From Thiothrix sp. (GTDB taxonomy: Bacteria > Pseudomonadota > Gammaproteobacteria > Thiotrichales > Thiotrichaceae), in NCBI RefSeq assembly GCF_028714775.1, contig NZ_JAQTLS010000028.1, positions 1-41,064 of the forward strand: a stretch of DNA of 41,064 bases, written 5' to 3'. Under the pieces are notes generated by a model. The model saw only the letters and a program-made list of their open reading frames with translations, was not told the origin of the DNA and did no database searches. The first letter of the stretch is position 1; every line of letters begins with the position of its first letter. The position numbers were made by a program, and so were the translations under genes. Positions 25,290 to 33,233 of this stretch are shown piece after piece.

Positions 25290-26477
25290 ATGAGCATTGG
25301 CAAAAATCGGGTGCTGTTCGCCAACCTGTTAATCATCGGGGCGATTGTCACGCTGGTGGCAATCTATTTTACCCCGGTGTGGTGGGTATCGCTGACCGCG
25401 CCCAATTACCCTGAGGAAGCGTTCCCCGATGGGGTGCGCATCCACTTCGGCATGAGCGGCGTGACCAACGGCTGCCAAAAAGTGGAAAAGGCCGAGATCA
25501 GCGAAGGCGAGGCACTCGATTGTGTGCATGAGATGGACACCATCAACCACTACGTGGGCATGTACCCGATTGCCGCAGGCGGGGTGGTGGAAAAAGCCTT
25601 TTCCCCGTTCCTGACAGGCTTGCTGGTGGTGATGTTACTGGGCTTTTTGTTCTCCAACCCGAAAGCACGGGCTGGGGTCATGGCTCTCGGATTTGGCGGC
25701 ATTGTGGTGTGGATGGCGATGACATGGTACGGGGCAGATGGCTTGAAGTACCAAAGCACCGGCTACGTCTACGCTTTGGTCACGTCACTGGATCAGGACA
25801 CCTCCAAGGATGAAGGTGCGGCGGATGCGGAATCGGATGGGGGGATTGTGGCACGCCTCAAGGCTTCAATGGCGAAAAGCACCGGGGAAGCCGCTCCCGC
25901 TGCTGCTGCCCCCAAGGCAACTCCGGCGGAAGGGGTGGAAAAGGACGGTTACATCCAGCATTTGCAGGTGATGTTCGAGAAAGCGCAGGAACGCAAACCC
26001 GCCAATGAGCGCCAGACTTGGGATGGCAGCGGCTCACAGGTGATGTCGTGGCATTATGGGCAGAGTCTGGGGCGTTACTTCAACAACCCGGCGGAAATCC
26101 TGCCGATGGTAAGTACCATGTCGGTGGTTGCCCAAGTGGTGTTCTGGGGCATCCCGCTAGCCATGCTGCTGTTGCTGTGGGGGGCTTGGAAAGGTATCCG
26201 CCCGCTGTACTGGTTGCTGATTCTGGTGCCGCTGGCATTGCCGCTGTTTTTCATCATCGAGTATTCCGGCTGGCTGTGGTGGTACGGGCATAGCCTGAAT
26301 GCAATGGGTGCGTTTACTGTCAAGCCGTTTATGCCGACGGTGTTTGGGCAGGGCAAGGTGGCGCAATTCACCACCCATTCCTACCCCTACATCGGCTTCT
26401 TCCTGATGCTGTTGTCGGCGGGGATGCTGAGCTTGGCGGCCTTGTTGCGGCGTAAGCAAATGCAAGCGGGGGAATAA
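25290..26477 (+). CDS. nosB: NosB-like polytopic membrane protein
   Basis: NosB is a large membrane protein found only in clade II nos clusters. It is needed for N2O respiration but its chemistry is unknown. The 395-residue protein has about six hydrophobic segments (near 8-30, 100-120, 127-148, 275-298, 303-325 and 360-385). A first outer loop holds two cysteines (GCQKVEK and LDCVHEMD). A second large loop (about 165-270) includes an Ala/Pro-rich stretch and ends in WHYGQSLGRYFNNPAEI. The name rests on position between nosC2 and nosD, size and topology. The gene starts 12 bases after nosC2 and is followed by nosD after 3 bases. Confidence 0.8.
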   Translation: MSIGKNRVLFANLLIIGAIVTLVAIYFTPVWWVSLTAPNYPEEAFPDGVRIHFGMSGVTNGCQKVEKAEISEGEALDCVHEMDTINHYVGMYPIAAGGVVEKAFSPFLTGLLVVMLLGFLFSNPKARAGVMALGFGGIVVWMAMTWYGADGLKYQSTGYVYALVTSLDQDTSKDEGAADAESDGGIVARLKASMAKSTGEAAPAAAAPKATPAEGVEKDGYIQHLQVMFEKAQERKPANERQTWDGSGSQVMSWHYGQSLGRYFNNPAEILPMVSTMSVVAQVVFWGIPLAMLLLLWGAWKGIRPLYWLLILVPLALPLFFIIEYSGWLWWYGHSLNAMGAFTVKPFMPTVFGQGKVAQFTTHSYPYIGFFLMLLSAGMLSLAALLRRKQMQAGE

Positions 26478-26480
26478 GGT

Positions 26481-27770
26481 ATGAAAATCGGGGGGATGCT
26501 TCTGGTTCTCTTGCTGCTGTCACCCCTGCCAGCACTGGCAGCCTTCCCCTCCTTCCAAGCCTTGGTCGATGCCACCGCAGAAGGCGGCATCCTGACCCCA
26601 CCCGCCGGAACGTATGCAGGCCCAGTGGTGATCAACAAACCCATGCAAATCGACGGGCGCAATGAAGTCACCATTGACGGCGGCGGCAAAGGCACGGTGG
26701 TATTGCTGGACACCGACAATGCTACCCTGAAAAACCTGCACCTGACCAACTCCGGCGTATCCCACAATGACATTGATTCAGGGGTGCAAGTGCGCGGCAA
26801 AAACAATGTCATCAAGGACAGCGTGATCGACAATTGCCTGTTCGGGGTGGACTTGCAGCAGTCGGAAAGCAATGTGGTGCGCCGCAACCACATCAGCTCC
26901 AAGCCGTTTGAACTGGGCTTGCGCGGCGATTCGGTACGCCTCTGGTACAGCTTCTACAACAAGATTACTGACAATATTGTGGAGGACAGCCGCGACATGG
27001 TGGTGTGGTATTCCGCCAATAATGAAATCAAGCACAACAAGGTGACAGACAGCCGCTATTCGCTGCATTTCATGTACTCCAAGACCAATCTGGTGGAAGA
27101 CAACGAGTACTACAACAATGCGGTCGGCATTTTCCTGATGTACAGCGACGGGGTGGTGGTGCGCAACAATTCGATCACCCATGCGGCAGGGCCAACCGGG
27201 GTGGGGATTGGTTTCAAGGAAACCTCCGACCTGATGGTCGAAAACAACAAGGTGTTGTATTGCGCCAGTGGGTTTTACATTGATATGTCGCCGTTCCAGC
27301 CGGACACCACCAACCAGTTCAGGAACAACCTGCTGGCGTATAACGACATCGGGGTGCGGTTTTTGAATGACTGGCGCGGCAATACCTTCCAGCAGAACCA
27401 GTTTGTGGACAATATGACCCCAGTGGTGGTGTCCGGGCGCGGCACTGCCAATAACAATGTCTGGGATGATAATTACTGGAGTGATTATCAGGGTTTTGAC
27501 CGTAACCATGATGGGGTCGGCGATACCCCGCATGAAATTTATTCCTATGCCGACCGGCTGTGGCAGCAAGTCTCGGATGCACAATTCTTTAAAGGATCGC
27601 CCCTGCTGGAGGCGCTGGATTTTCTGGAACGCCTTGCGCCATTTTCCAAGCCCACCCTGTTGATCCGCGATAAAACCCCACGCATGGCGATGCTGCAAGC
27701 GATGCCTGCGGCAGCCGCTAAACCGCAGAAAAAAGATGCACTGGAAATGTTACTGGAGGCACAACAATGA
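26481..27770 (+). CDS. nosD: NosD, copper-site maturation protein (beta-helix)
   Basis: NosD is an exported right-handed beta-helix protein that works with the NosFY ABC transporter to mature the CuZ centre of NosZ. The signal peptide is MKIGGMLLVLLLLSPLPALA (1-20). The body contains many NxxV/NxI rungs, for example GNNVIK-type turns NNVIKDSVIDN, NKITDNIVED, NEIKHNKVTD and NVWDDNYWSDYQGFD, the last being the conserved NosD ending. The 429-residue length is normal. The stop overlaps nosG by four bases (ATGA), so translation is coupled. Confidence 0.95.
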   Translation: MKIGGMLLVLLLLSPLPALAAFPSFQALVDATAEGGILTPPAGTYAGPVVINKPMQIDGRNEVTIDGGGKGTVVLLDTDNATLKNLHLTNSGVSHNDIDSGVQVRGKNNVIKDSVIDNCLFGVDLQQSESNVVRRNHISSKPFELGLRGDSVRLWYSFYNKITDNIVEDSRDMVVWYSANNEIKHNKVTDSRYSLHFMYSKTNLVEDNEYYNNAVGIFLMYSDGVVVRNNSITHAAGPTGVGIGFKETSDLMVENNKVLYCASGFYIDMSPFQPDTTNQFRNNLLAYNDIGVRFLNDWRGNTFQQNQFVDNMTPVVVSGRGTANNNVWDDNYWSDYQGFDRNHDGVGDTPHEIYSYADRLWQQVSDAQFFKGSPLLEALDFLERLAPFSKPTLLIRDKTPRMAMLQAMPAAAAKPQKKDALEMLLEAQQ

Positions 27771-28576
27771 GTGTCCTGAACCCGCTGATAAAACAGAAAC
27801 AACGCCGCCAGTTCCTGCGGTCTGCCTTGCTGATGGTAGGCGTAGTGGGCGTGTCCCTGCTGGGGGCAATACCCGTGCTGGGGCAATGGGCCAAACGCCT
27901 GCGCCCGCCCGGTGCGTTGAAGGAACGGGAATTTCTGGCCTCCTGCATCAAGTGCGGACAATGCGTACAGGTCTGCCCGGTCAATGCCATCAAGTTGGCA
28001 GATTTGGATGAGGGCTTTGGGGTCGGTTCGCCCTATATTGATGCCCGCGCCCAAGCCTGCGATTTTTCCTGTGACGGGCTGCAATGTGTGCTGGCGTGTC
28101 CTACCGGAGCCTTGACCCACCACATCAATTACCCGCATGAAGCCAAGATGGCAGTTGCCAAGGTCGTTTCCCCGCAAACCTGCCTTGCTGTACAGGGCAA
28201 AGGCTTCAAGGGGCTGGCACGCGGGGCGGATTACAGCGGGAAACTACGCTTTGAAGAAATCGACCGCTGGAACCCTATCCCGCTGGCAGAACACCCCTTC
28301 GACCTAGAAATCTGTGACCTGTGCGTGCGTTTATGCCCCATCGAAATCCGTGCCAACCAGTGCGATGCAGGCAAACCACCTTCCGGCGACCCCGGTCAAT
28401 GCCCGCCACGCCACGCTATCCGGCTAGTGGATATTGATCAGGATGGCAGCACCAAAAAGATGCGCCCCGAAATACTCGACGGTTGTGTCGGCTGCGGGGT
28501 ATGTGAAATGGTTTGTCCGGCAGAACCCGCTGTCATTGTGATGGACAGTACTGCCAGCCGGGGGTTATCCGCATGA
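27767..28576 (+). CDS. nosG: NosG, NapG-like periplasmic ferredoxin
   Basis: A 269-residue protein with four [4Fe-4S] motifs: CIKCGQCVQVCP, CDGLQCVLACP, CDLCVRLCP and CVGCGVCEMVCP. The N terminus, RRQFLRSALLMVGVVGVSLL, has a twin-arginine motif and a hydrophobic stretch, so Tat export to the periplasmic face is likely, as for NapG. With NosH it is proposed to form a menaquinol dehydrogenase that feeds cytochromes c and NosZ. The gene overlaps both neighbours by four bases (ATGA). Confidence 0.92.
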   Translation: MSVLNPLIKQKQRRQFLRSALLMVGVVGVSLLGAIPVLGQWAKRLRPPGALKEREFLASCIKCGQCVQVCPVNAIKLADLDEGFGVGSPYIDARAQACDFSCDGLQCVLACPTGALTHHINYPHEAKMAVAKVVSPQTCLAVQGKGFKGLARGADYSGKLRFEEIDRWNPIPLAEHPFDLEICDLCVRLCPIEIRANQCDAGKPPSGDPGQCPPRHAIRLVDIDQDGSTKKMRPEILDGCVGCGVCEMVCPAEPAVIVMDSTASRGLSA

Positions 28577-29547
28577 AACTGAAAGACTCATTACTGGAGC
28601 TGCTGGGGCGTGACCCGATAAAGCCTGTCAAAGAGGATATTTCCGCGCCCGCGCAGGTGATCCACAAGTTGCACCGCGAGGACAAAAGCCGCATCACCCA
28701 AATCCGTGCCGAACTGGCACACAAAGCTGCACATGATGCGCCCCAGAAATGGCGGCGGCGGCGCTGGGCAGTGTTGATCGTGGTCAACTTGCTGTTCGTG
28801 CTGTCCTACTGGCTGGACATCCAGATGCTGGAAGGCGCGTTGACTGGCTCACGTTTCGTCGGTTTCCACATGGCTGACCTGAATTCTGCCCTGCAAGTGA
28901 TGTTGGCGTTCAAGGAGGTGGTGATCAACCTGCTGATCGGCATTGTCACCGTGGCACTGATGTGGTGGCTACTGGGCGGGCGCACCTTCTGCTCGTGGGT
29001 TTGCCCTTACCATCTGCTGGCGGAATGGGCGGAAATCCTGCACCTGAAGCTGGCGGATAAAAAGCTGGTCAAAGACCACCCATTCGACCGCCGTACCCGT
29101 ACTGCCTTCTGGCTGGTGTTTGCCTTGCTGGCGCTGGTCACGGGTTACACCGTATTTGAAACCATTTCACCCGTAGGCATTTTGAGCCGGGCGCTGATTT
29201 ATGGCCCCGGAGTGGCGCTGGCATGGGTAGCCACCCTGCTGCTGTTTGAAATTTTCTATTCACGCCGTGCATGGTGCCGTTACGCCTGCCCGATTGGGCT
29301 GACTTACGGGTTGGTCGGTTCCACCTCGCCGCTGGTTGTCACCCACAAACTGGAAAACTGTTTCCACGAGGGCGAATGCCGCAAGGTTTGCCTCGTCCCG
29401 CATGTGCTGGATACGGTGATCAAGGGACGGGCGAAAGACGTGCAGACTGAAATCGGCGCAGATTGCACCCGTTGCGGGCGCTGCGTGGATGCTTGCCCCA
29501 CCCAGTCGCTGACCTTCAAATTCAAGGGCATCGGAAAACATCTATGA
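28573..29547 (+). CDS. nosH: NosH, NapH-like membrane ferredoxin
   Basis: A 324-residue polytopic membrane protein related to NapH. It has four to five hydrophobic segments, cytoplasmic-side CxxxCP motifs CSWVCPYHLL and CRYACPIG, and two C-terminal ferredoxin-type groups (CFHEGECRKVC and CTRCGRCVDACP). With NosG it probably oxidises menaquinol and passes electrons to the periplasm. The ATG at 28573 overlaps the nosG stop (ATGA). A longer frame inside nosG is not needed. Its C-terminal end overlaps nosF in the same way. Confidence 0.92.
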   Translation: MKLKDSLLELLGRDPIKPVKEDISAPAQVIHKLHREDKSRITQIRAELAHKAAHDAPQKWRRRRWAVLIVVNLLFVLSYWLDIQMLEGALTGSRFVGFHMADLNSALQVMLAFKEVVINLLIGIVTVALMWWLLGGRTFCSWVCPYHLLAEWAEILHLKLADKKLVKDHPFDRRTRTAFWLVFALLALVTGYTVFETISPVGILSRALIYGPGVALAWVATLLLFEIFYSRRAWCRYACPIGLTYGLVGSTSPLVVTHKLENCFHEGECRKVCLVPHVLDTVIKGRAKDVQTEIGADCTRCGRCVDACPTQSLTFKFKGIGKHL

Positions 29548-30413
29548 CGAATCCAATTTCCATCCAGTTTGACAAGGTGTCGAAAACCTTCCGGGGCAAC
29601 AAGGTGCTGGACGACATCAGCCTTGGCATCCAGCAGGGCGACCGGGTGGCCTTTGTGGGTTCCAACGGCGCGGGCAAAACCACCCTGTTCCGCTGTTTGC
29701 TGGGTGAATATCTGCACGGCGGCACGGTCAGCGTCAATGGCAAAGCACCGCGCAATCACCGTCAGGAAGTGCTGAAACAGATCGGTTTCGTGCCGCAATT
29801 GCCGCCACCGCTGAAAATGCCGGTTGGGCAATTGATCCAGTTTGCCGCAGGGGTGTGTGATAGTGATGCCGGGCGCATGTTTGCGGTTGCCACCCAACTA
29901 GGGCTGGATGCCCATGCGATCCGCCGCCAGCCTTTCGTCAAATTGTCCGGCGGGCAAAAGCAGAAATTGCTGATCAGCATTGCGCTGGGACGTGACGCTG
30001 ATCTGCTGGTGCTGGACGAACCTGCCGCCAACCTCGATCCCGCCGCCCGCCATATTTTTTTCCAGTTGCTGGCACAAAAGCAGCGCGAGGTGGCAATGAT
30101 CATTTCCAGCCACCGTCTGGATGAGGTCGCCGCATTGGTGAACCGGGTGGTGGAACTGGATCAGGGGCGCATTGTGCTGGATGACCACGTTGCCGACCAA
30201 GTGGCGATGGACAGCTTGCTGGATTGCCGCATTACCCTGAGCAGCGCCAATAGTGCCTTTGCTGAAACCGTGCGTGAATGGGGTTTCCAATCCACACCCG
30301 CAGGTAATGTCTGGGAAGGCAAGGTGGCAGGGCCAGACCGGCTGCGGTTTCTGGGGGTGCTGTCGCGTTATGCAGGGTTATTGAAAGGGATCAGCATGGA
30401 GGAGAAGAAATGA
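29544..30413 (+). CDS. nosF: NosF, ABC transporter ATPase
   Basis: NosF is the cytoplasmic ATPase of the NosDFY system that matures the copper sites of NosZ. The order of motifs is complete: Walker A GSNGAGKTT near 39-47, signature LSGGQKQK, Walker B DLLVLDEPAANLD, and the H-loop SSH. The 289 residues are typical. I start it at the ATG at 29544, which overlaps the nosH stop by four bases. The upstream in-frame extension lies inside nosH. Confidence 0.95.
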   Translation: MTNPISIQFDKVSKTFRGNKVLDDISLGIQQGDRVAFVGSNGAGKTTLFRCLLGEYLHGGTVSVNGKAPRNHRQEVLKQIGFVPQLPPPLKMPVGQLIQFAAGVCDSDAGRMFAVATQLGLDAHAIRRQPFVKLSGGQKQKLLISIALGRDADLLVLDEPAANLDPAARHIFFQLLAQKQREVAMIISSHRLDEVAALVNRVVELDQGRIVLDDHVADQVAMDSLLDCRITLSSANSAFAETVREWGFQSTPAGNVWEGKVAGPDRLRFLGVLSRYAGLLKGISMEEKK

Positions 30414-30895
30414 AACAGTGGTGGTTGGTATTAATGCTGCTATTCCTCACTGCCTGTTCCGGCAAACCCGACACAGGGCCGGAGAAAGTCCGCTGGGATA
30501 GCGATACCTGTGTGCGCTGTGCAATGGCAGTCAGTGATCGGCATTATTCGGCGCAAATACGCGGCAGTGTGCCGGGGGAAAAAACCAAGGTCTACAAATT
30601 TGATGACATTGGTTGCGCCGTCATCTGGCTGGATGAGCAGGCGTGGAAGGATAACCCGGCGGTGGAAATCTGGGTGACAGATTTCAAAAGTGGGGAATGG
30701 ATTGATGCCCGCAAAGCGTGGTATGCCCCGAACAAGATTACCCCAATGGCCTACGGGCTGGGTGCGCAAGCTGAGCAACAGCAAGGTACGCTGGATTTCA
30801 CCCAGGCCAAGGCACACGTCTATAAAGTTGAAGAAAAATATAACATCCACGGAGGGGCAGCACACCCCCCACCCGTTGAGGAACCCGCCCGATGA
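30410..30895 (+). CDS. nosL: NosL, copper-binding lipoprotein
   Basis: NosL is an outer-leaflet lipoprotein that delivers Cu(I) to apo-NosZ with the help of NosDFY. The lipobox is LTAC (Cys16). The copper motif CVRCAMAV (C34, C37, M39) is the NosL C-x2-C-x-M signature. Later segments KFDDIGCAVIWL and GEWIDARKAWY also fit the family. The C terminus ends in a His/Pro-rich stretch. It overlaps nosF (ATGA) and nosY (ATGA), placing it between the ATPase and the permease, an order different from Wolinella. Confidence 0.92.
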   Translation: MKQWWLVLMLLFLTACSGKPDTGPEKVRWDSDTCVRCAMAVSDRHYSAQIRGSVPGEKTKVYKFDDIGCAVIWLDEQAWKDNPAVEIWVTDFKSGEWIDARKAWYAPNKITPMAYGLGAQAEQQQGTLDFTQAKAHVYKVEEKYNIHGGAAHPPPVEEPAR

Positions 30896-31827
30896 AAGCC
30901 CTGAAAGCCCTGAAAGCCCTGAAAGCCCTTAACCTGCCTAACTTTGCCATGATGACCAACAAACATCTGCGCTTGCCCAAGTGGCCGGACAGTGGGCAGT
31001 TGCATCACCTGCGCTTGACGGCGATGGCGGACATTAACGAATCGCTGCGTTCGCGCTGGTTTATTGTTTACAGCCTGATCTTTGGCGGCATTGTGGTGGC
31101 ACTGTTCATGACGGGCTTAACCGAATCGCGGGTGATGGGTTTCACCGGGCTGTCGCGCTTGCTGGTGACTTACCTGCAAATCACGATGGCGATTTTGCCG
31201 ATTTTTGTGTTGCTGACCACGGTGCGCTCGGTGGCAGGCGACCGGGAGGCGGGGATTTTTGAATACCTGTTGTCGCTGCCAGTGTCCTTGTCGGCGTGGT
31301 ATTGGGGCAAGATGGCGGGGCGTTTTCTGGTGGTGTTCCTGCCGGTGGTGCTGGCTATGCTGGTGGCGGTTGTCTGGGCAGCACTCAAGGGGGCAGACAT
31401 TCCGTGGACGCAAGTGTTGTTTTACACCGGATTTTTGCTGTCGCTGGCGTGGTGCTTTTTGGGCATTGGCATGTTGATTTCCACTTTGGTGAGGGCGGCG
31501 GATGTGGCGCAAGGCGTGGCTTTTATCTTGTGGCTGGTGTTGTTGCTGTTCCTGGATTTGATCCTGCTGGGGGCATTAGTCAATGGTGGGATGGAACCTG
31601 ATAACGTGATTGCCATTGCGCTGGCGAACCCACTGCAAGTGTTCCGCACTGCGTCGATGATGTTGTTTGACCCGCAACTGGTGATGCTGGGGCCTTCGGC
31701 TTACCTGATTCTGGATATTTTTGGCAATACCGCTTATTTGCTGTGGGCGCTGTTTTACCCGATTGCGTTGGGGATGGGGTGCGCGGGGCTGGGGTATTGG
31801 TTGTTCCAGCGTGGGGATTTGCCTTGA
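30892..31827 (+). CDS. nosY: NosY, ABC transporter permease
   Basis: NosY is the membrane part of NosDFY, with six predicted helices. The conserved start of the family is near residue 45 (MADINESLRSRWFIVYS), followed by the typical long second segment with RSVAGDREAGIFEYLLSLP. The 311-residue product is therefore extended by about 40 residues. The first 13 are MKALKALKALKAL, encoded by a 9-bp tandem repeat. Translation might instead begin at a downstream ATG (residues 20-21 or 45). The ATG at 30892 overlaps the nosL stop, supporting coupled translation. menF begins 2 bases after its stop. Confidence 0.9.
   Translation: MKALKALKALKALNLPNFAMMTNKHLRLPKWPDSGQLHHLRLTAMADINESLRSRWFIVYSLIFGGIVVALFMTGLTESRVMGFTGLSRLLVTYLQITMAILPIFVLLTTVRSVAGDREAGIFEYLLSLPVSLSAWYWGKMAGRFLVVFLPVVLAMLVAVVWAALKGADIPWTQVLFYTGFLLSLAWCFLGIGMLISTLVRAADVAQGVAFILWLVLLLFLDLILLGALVNGGMEPDNVIAIALANPLQVFRTASMMLFDPQLVMLGPSAYLILDIFGNTAYLLWALFYPIALGMGCAGLGYWLFQRGDLP
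30893..30928 (+). repeat. Four tandem copies of a 9-bp repeat at the nosL/nosY junction
   Basis: TGAAAGCCC is repeated four times without change. The TGA of the first copy is the nosL stop codon, and the nosY start codon overlaps it. Each copy encodes one Leu-Lys-Ala (KAL) unit in nosY, so changes in copy number alter the NosY N terminus without shifting frame. Confidence 0.95.
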
Positions 31828-31829
31828 AG

Positions 31830-33233
31830 ATGTTGCCGGAACTGCCGTTGCTGGCGTGGTTGCGGCGGCGGTTGGCTGAGGAGGGTGTTGGGGAGGGCGC
31901 ACACGGGGGTGCGCCCCTACGGGAGGATGCGCTGTTCAGTGTTACGTTGGTCGTGCCGTCGGGATTGTGTCCACTGCCTGATTTGCGTACCGATTTTCTC
32001 CAATCCTGTTTTTACTGGCATCGGCCTGAGCAACAGCATGGTGTGGTGGGGCTGGGCGAAGCTGTACGCTGTGTGGCAACGGGGGAAAGCCGCTTTGCTG
32101 ACCTGAAACAGCAGTTTGCCCAACTGGATAGCAACTGGCACAAGGTCGGGGAGGCGATGCCCATTGCTGCCATGACGGGCTATGCGTTTGATGCCACAGA
32201 TACAGATGGGGATGGCTTGTGGCAAGGGTTTCCCAATGCCCTGTTATATGTGCCGGAACTGGTGATGGAGCAGCGGGGGCAACGCACGACGTTGACATTG
32301 ACGGTGCGGCTTGGTGGCAAGGCATGGCAGGAGGTGTTGGTGCGGTGGCGGGAATTGGTGGCAGGGTTGGATGTAGGGTGGGTGGAGCGAATGCGATACC
32401 CACCGCTCCGAATGGTGGGTATCGCTACGCTCCACCCACCCTACGTATCTTCCTCCCAACAAGACTGGTTTTCCTTGGTCAACCAAGCCAAAGCCGCCAT
32501 CCACAACGGTGAACTGCACAAGCTGGTAGTCGCCCGCCGCACCCGCCAGCCGCTCCTGCCCGGTGTTGATGCCGCCGTGCTGATGCGCCGGATGCAGCAA
32601 CATTACCCCTCCTGCACCCTGCTGGCAGTTTCCTTTGGCACTAGCTGGTTGCTGGCAGCCACCCCCGAACGGCTGGTATCGCTGCGTGATGGCAGGGTGA
32701 GCTGCGACGCGCTGGCTGGAACCATTGCCCGCAAGCCGGGACGGGCGAATTTCCCCGCCCGGATGCGCGAAGCGGAACACCCGCCCGTAATCGCAGCTAT
32801 CCGTCAGGCACTCACCAAGGTGTGTAGCGAAGTCAGTGTCGGCCAGCAGATGCAGACCCTTTCCCTGCCACATTTGCAACACCTGTGGACAGAAATCAGC
32901 GGCAAGGCACTACCGGGTATCCGGGTACTGGACTTGCTGGAATGTCTGCATCCCACCCCCGCCATCAACGGTTTCCCCGCAGCCCCGGCGCGGCAATGGC
33001 TGCGCACGCATGGCAACCACCAGCGTGGCTGGTACAGCGGCGGGGTCGGCTGGTTGCGGCATAATGGGGAAGGCGAACTGTCGGTGCTGTTGCGCTGCGC
33101 CCTGCTGCAAGATGGGGAAGCCCACCTGTTTGCCGGGGCAGGCATCGTGGCGGATTCCGACCCCCAGCAGGAATGGGATGAAACCGAACTGAAACTGGAC
33201 ACGCTGCGGAGGCTGCTGGATGCAGGCAACTGA
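31830..33233 (+). CDS. menF: Isochorismate synthase (menaquinone)
   Basis: MenF converts chorismate to isochorismate, the first step of menaquinone synthesis. The chorismate-binding domain begins near residue 215 with VNQAKAAIHNGELHKLVVAR and includes ATPERLVSL, ALAGTIARKPG, HPTPAINGFP and GWYSGGVGWL, all family marks. The ATG at 31830 gives 467 residues, about 35 longer than E. coli MenF. The excess is accounted for by two in-frame palindromic repeats (residues ~22-31 and ~182-205) that lie outside the conserved core. It starts 2 bases after nosY, so it appears to be in the nos transcript, and it overlaps menD. Confidence 0.92.
   Translation: MLPELPLLAWLRRRLAEEGVGEGAHGGAPLREDALFSVTLVVPSGLCPLPDLRTDFLQSCFYWHRPEQQHGVVGLGEAVRCVATGESRFADLKQQFAQLDSNWHKVGEAMPIAAMTGYAFDATDTDGDGLWQGFPNALLYVPELVMEQRGQRTTLTLTVRLGGKAWQEVLVRWRELVAGLDVGWVERMRYPPLRMVGIATLHPPYVSSSQQDWFSLVNQAKAAIHNGELHKLVVARRTRQPLLPGVDAAVLMRRMQQHYPSCTLLAVSFGTSWLLAATPERLVSLRDGRVSCDALAGTIARKPGRANFPARMREAEHPPVIAAIRQALTKVCSEVSVGQQMQTLSLPHLQHLWTEISGKALPGIRVLDLLECLHPTPAINGFPAAPARQWLRTHGNHQRGWYSGGVGWLRHNGEGELSVLLRCALLQDGEAHLFAGAGIVADSDPQQEWDETELKLDTLRRLLDAGN
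31895..31923. repeat. In-frame GC-rich palindrome in menF (first)
   Basis: GGGCGCAC (31895-31902) and GTGCGCCC (31909-31916) form an 8-bp hairpin followed by CTACGGG. It encodes GAHGGAPLR in the variable N-terminal part of MenF. Sequences of this style occur as dispersed repeats in many bacterial genomes. Copies elsewhere in this genome cannot be seen from the window. Confidence 0.6.
32373..32444. repeat. In-frame 72-bp palindromic element in menF (second)
   Basis: Two arms of about 31 bases, 32373-32404 and 32414-32444, are near-perfect inverse copies (outer part GTAGGGTGGGTGGAGCG, inner part GCGATACCCACC) around a short loop. The element is 24 codons long, reads through as DVGWVERMRYPPLRMVGIAT-like sequence and sits in the linker just before the conserved chorismate-binding domain. 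The structure is that of a REP/MITE-type repeat inserted in frame. Confidence 0.85.

Noticed and set aside
30893-30928. Tandem repeat as a CRISPR array
   Set aside because: The units are 9 bases with no spacers. It is a coding microsatellite-like repeat.
30690-30932. Frame ending in repeated ESP units
   Set aside because: It is the second frame of the 9-bp repeat at the nosL/nosY junction, with no ribosome-binding site or family resemblance.
32244-32882. Minus-strand open frame containing VGWVERSDTHHSERWVSH
   Set aside because: It is the reverse reading of the palindromic element in menF plus coding sequence. Such translations are typical artefacts of this repeat type.
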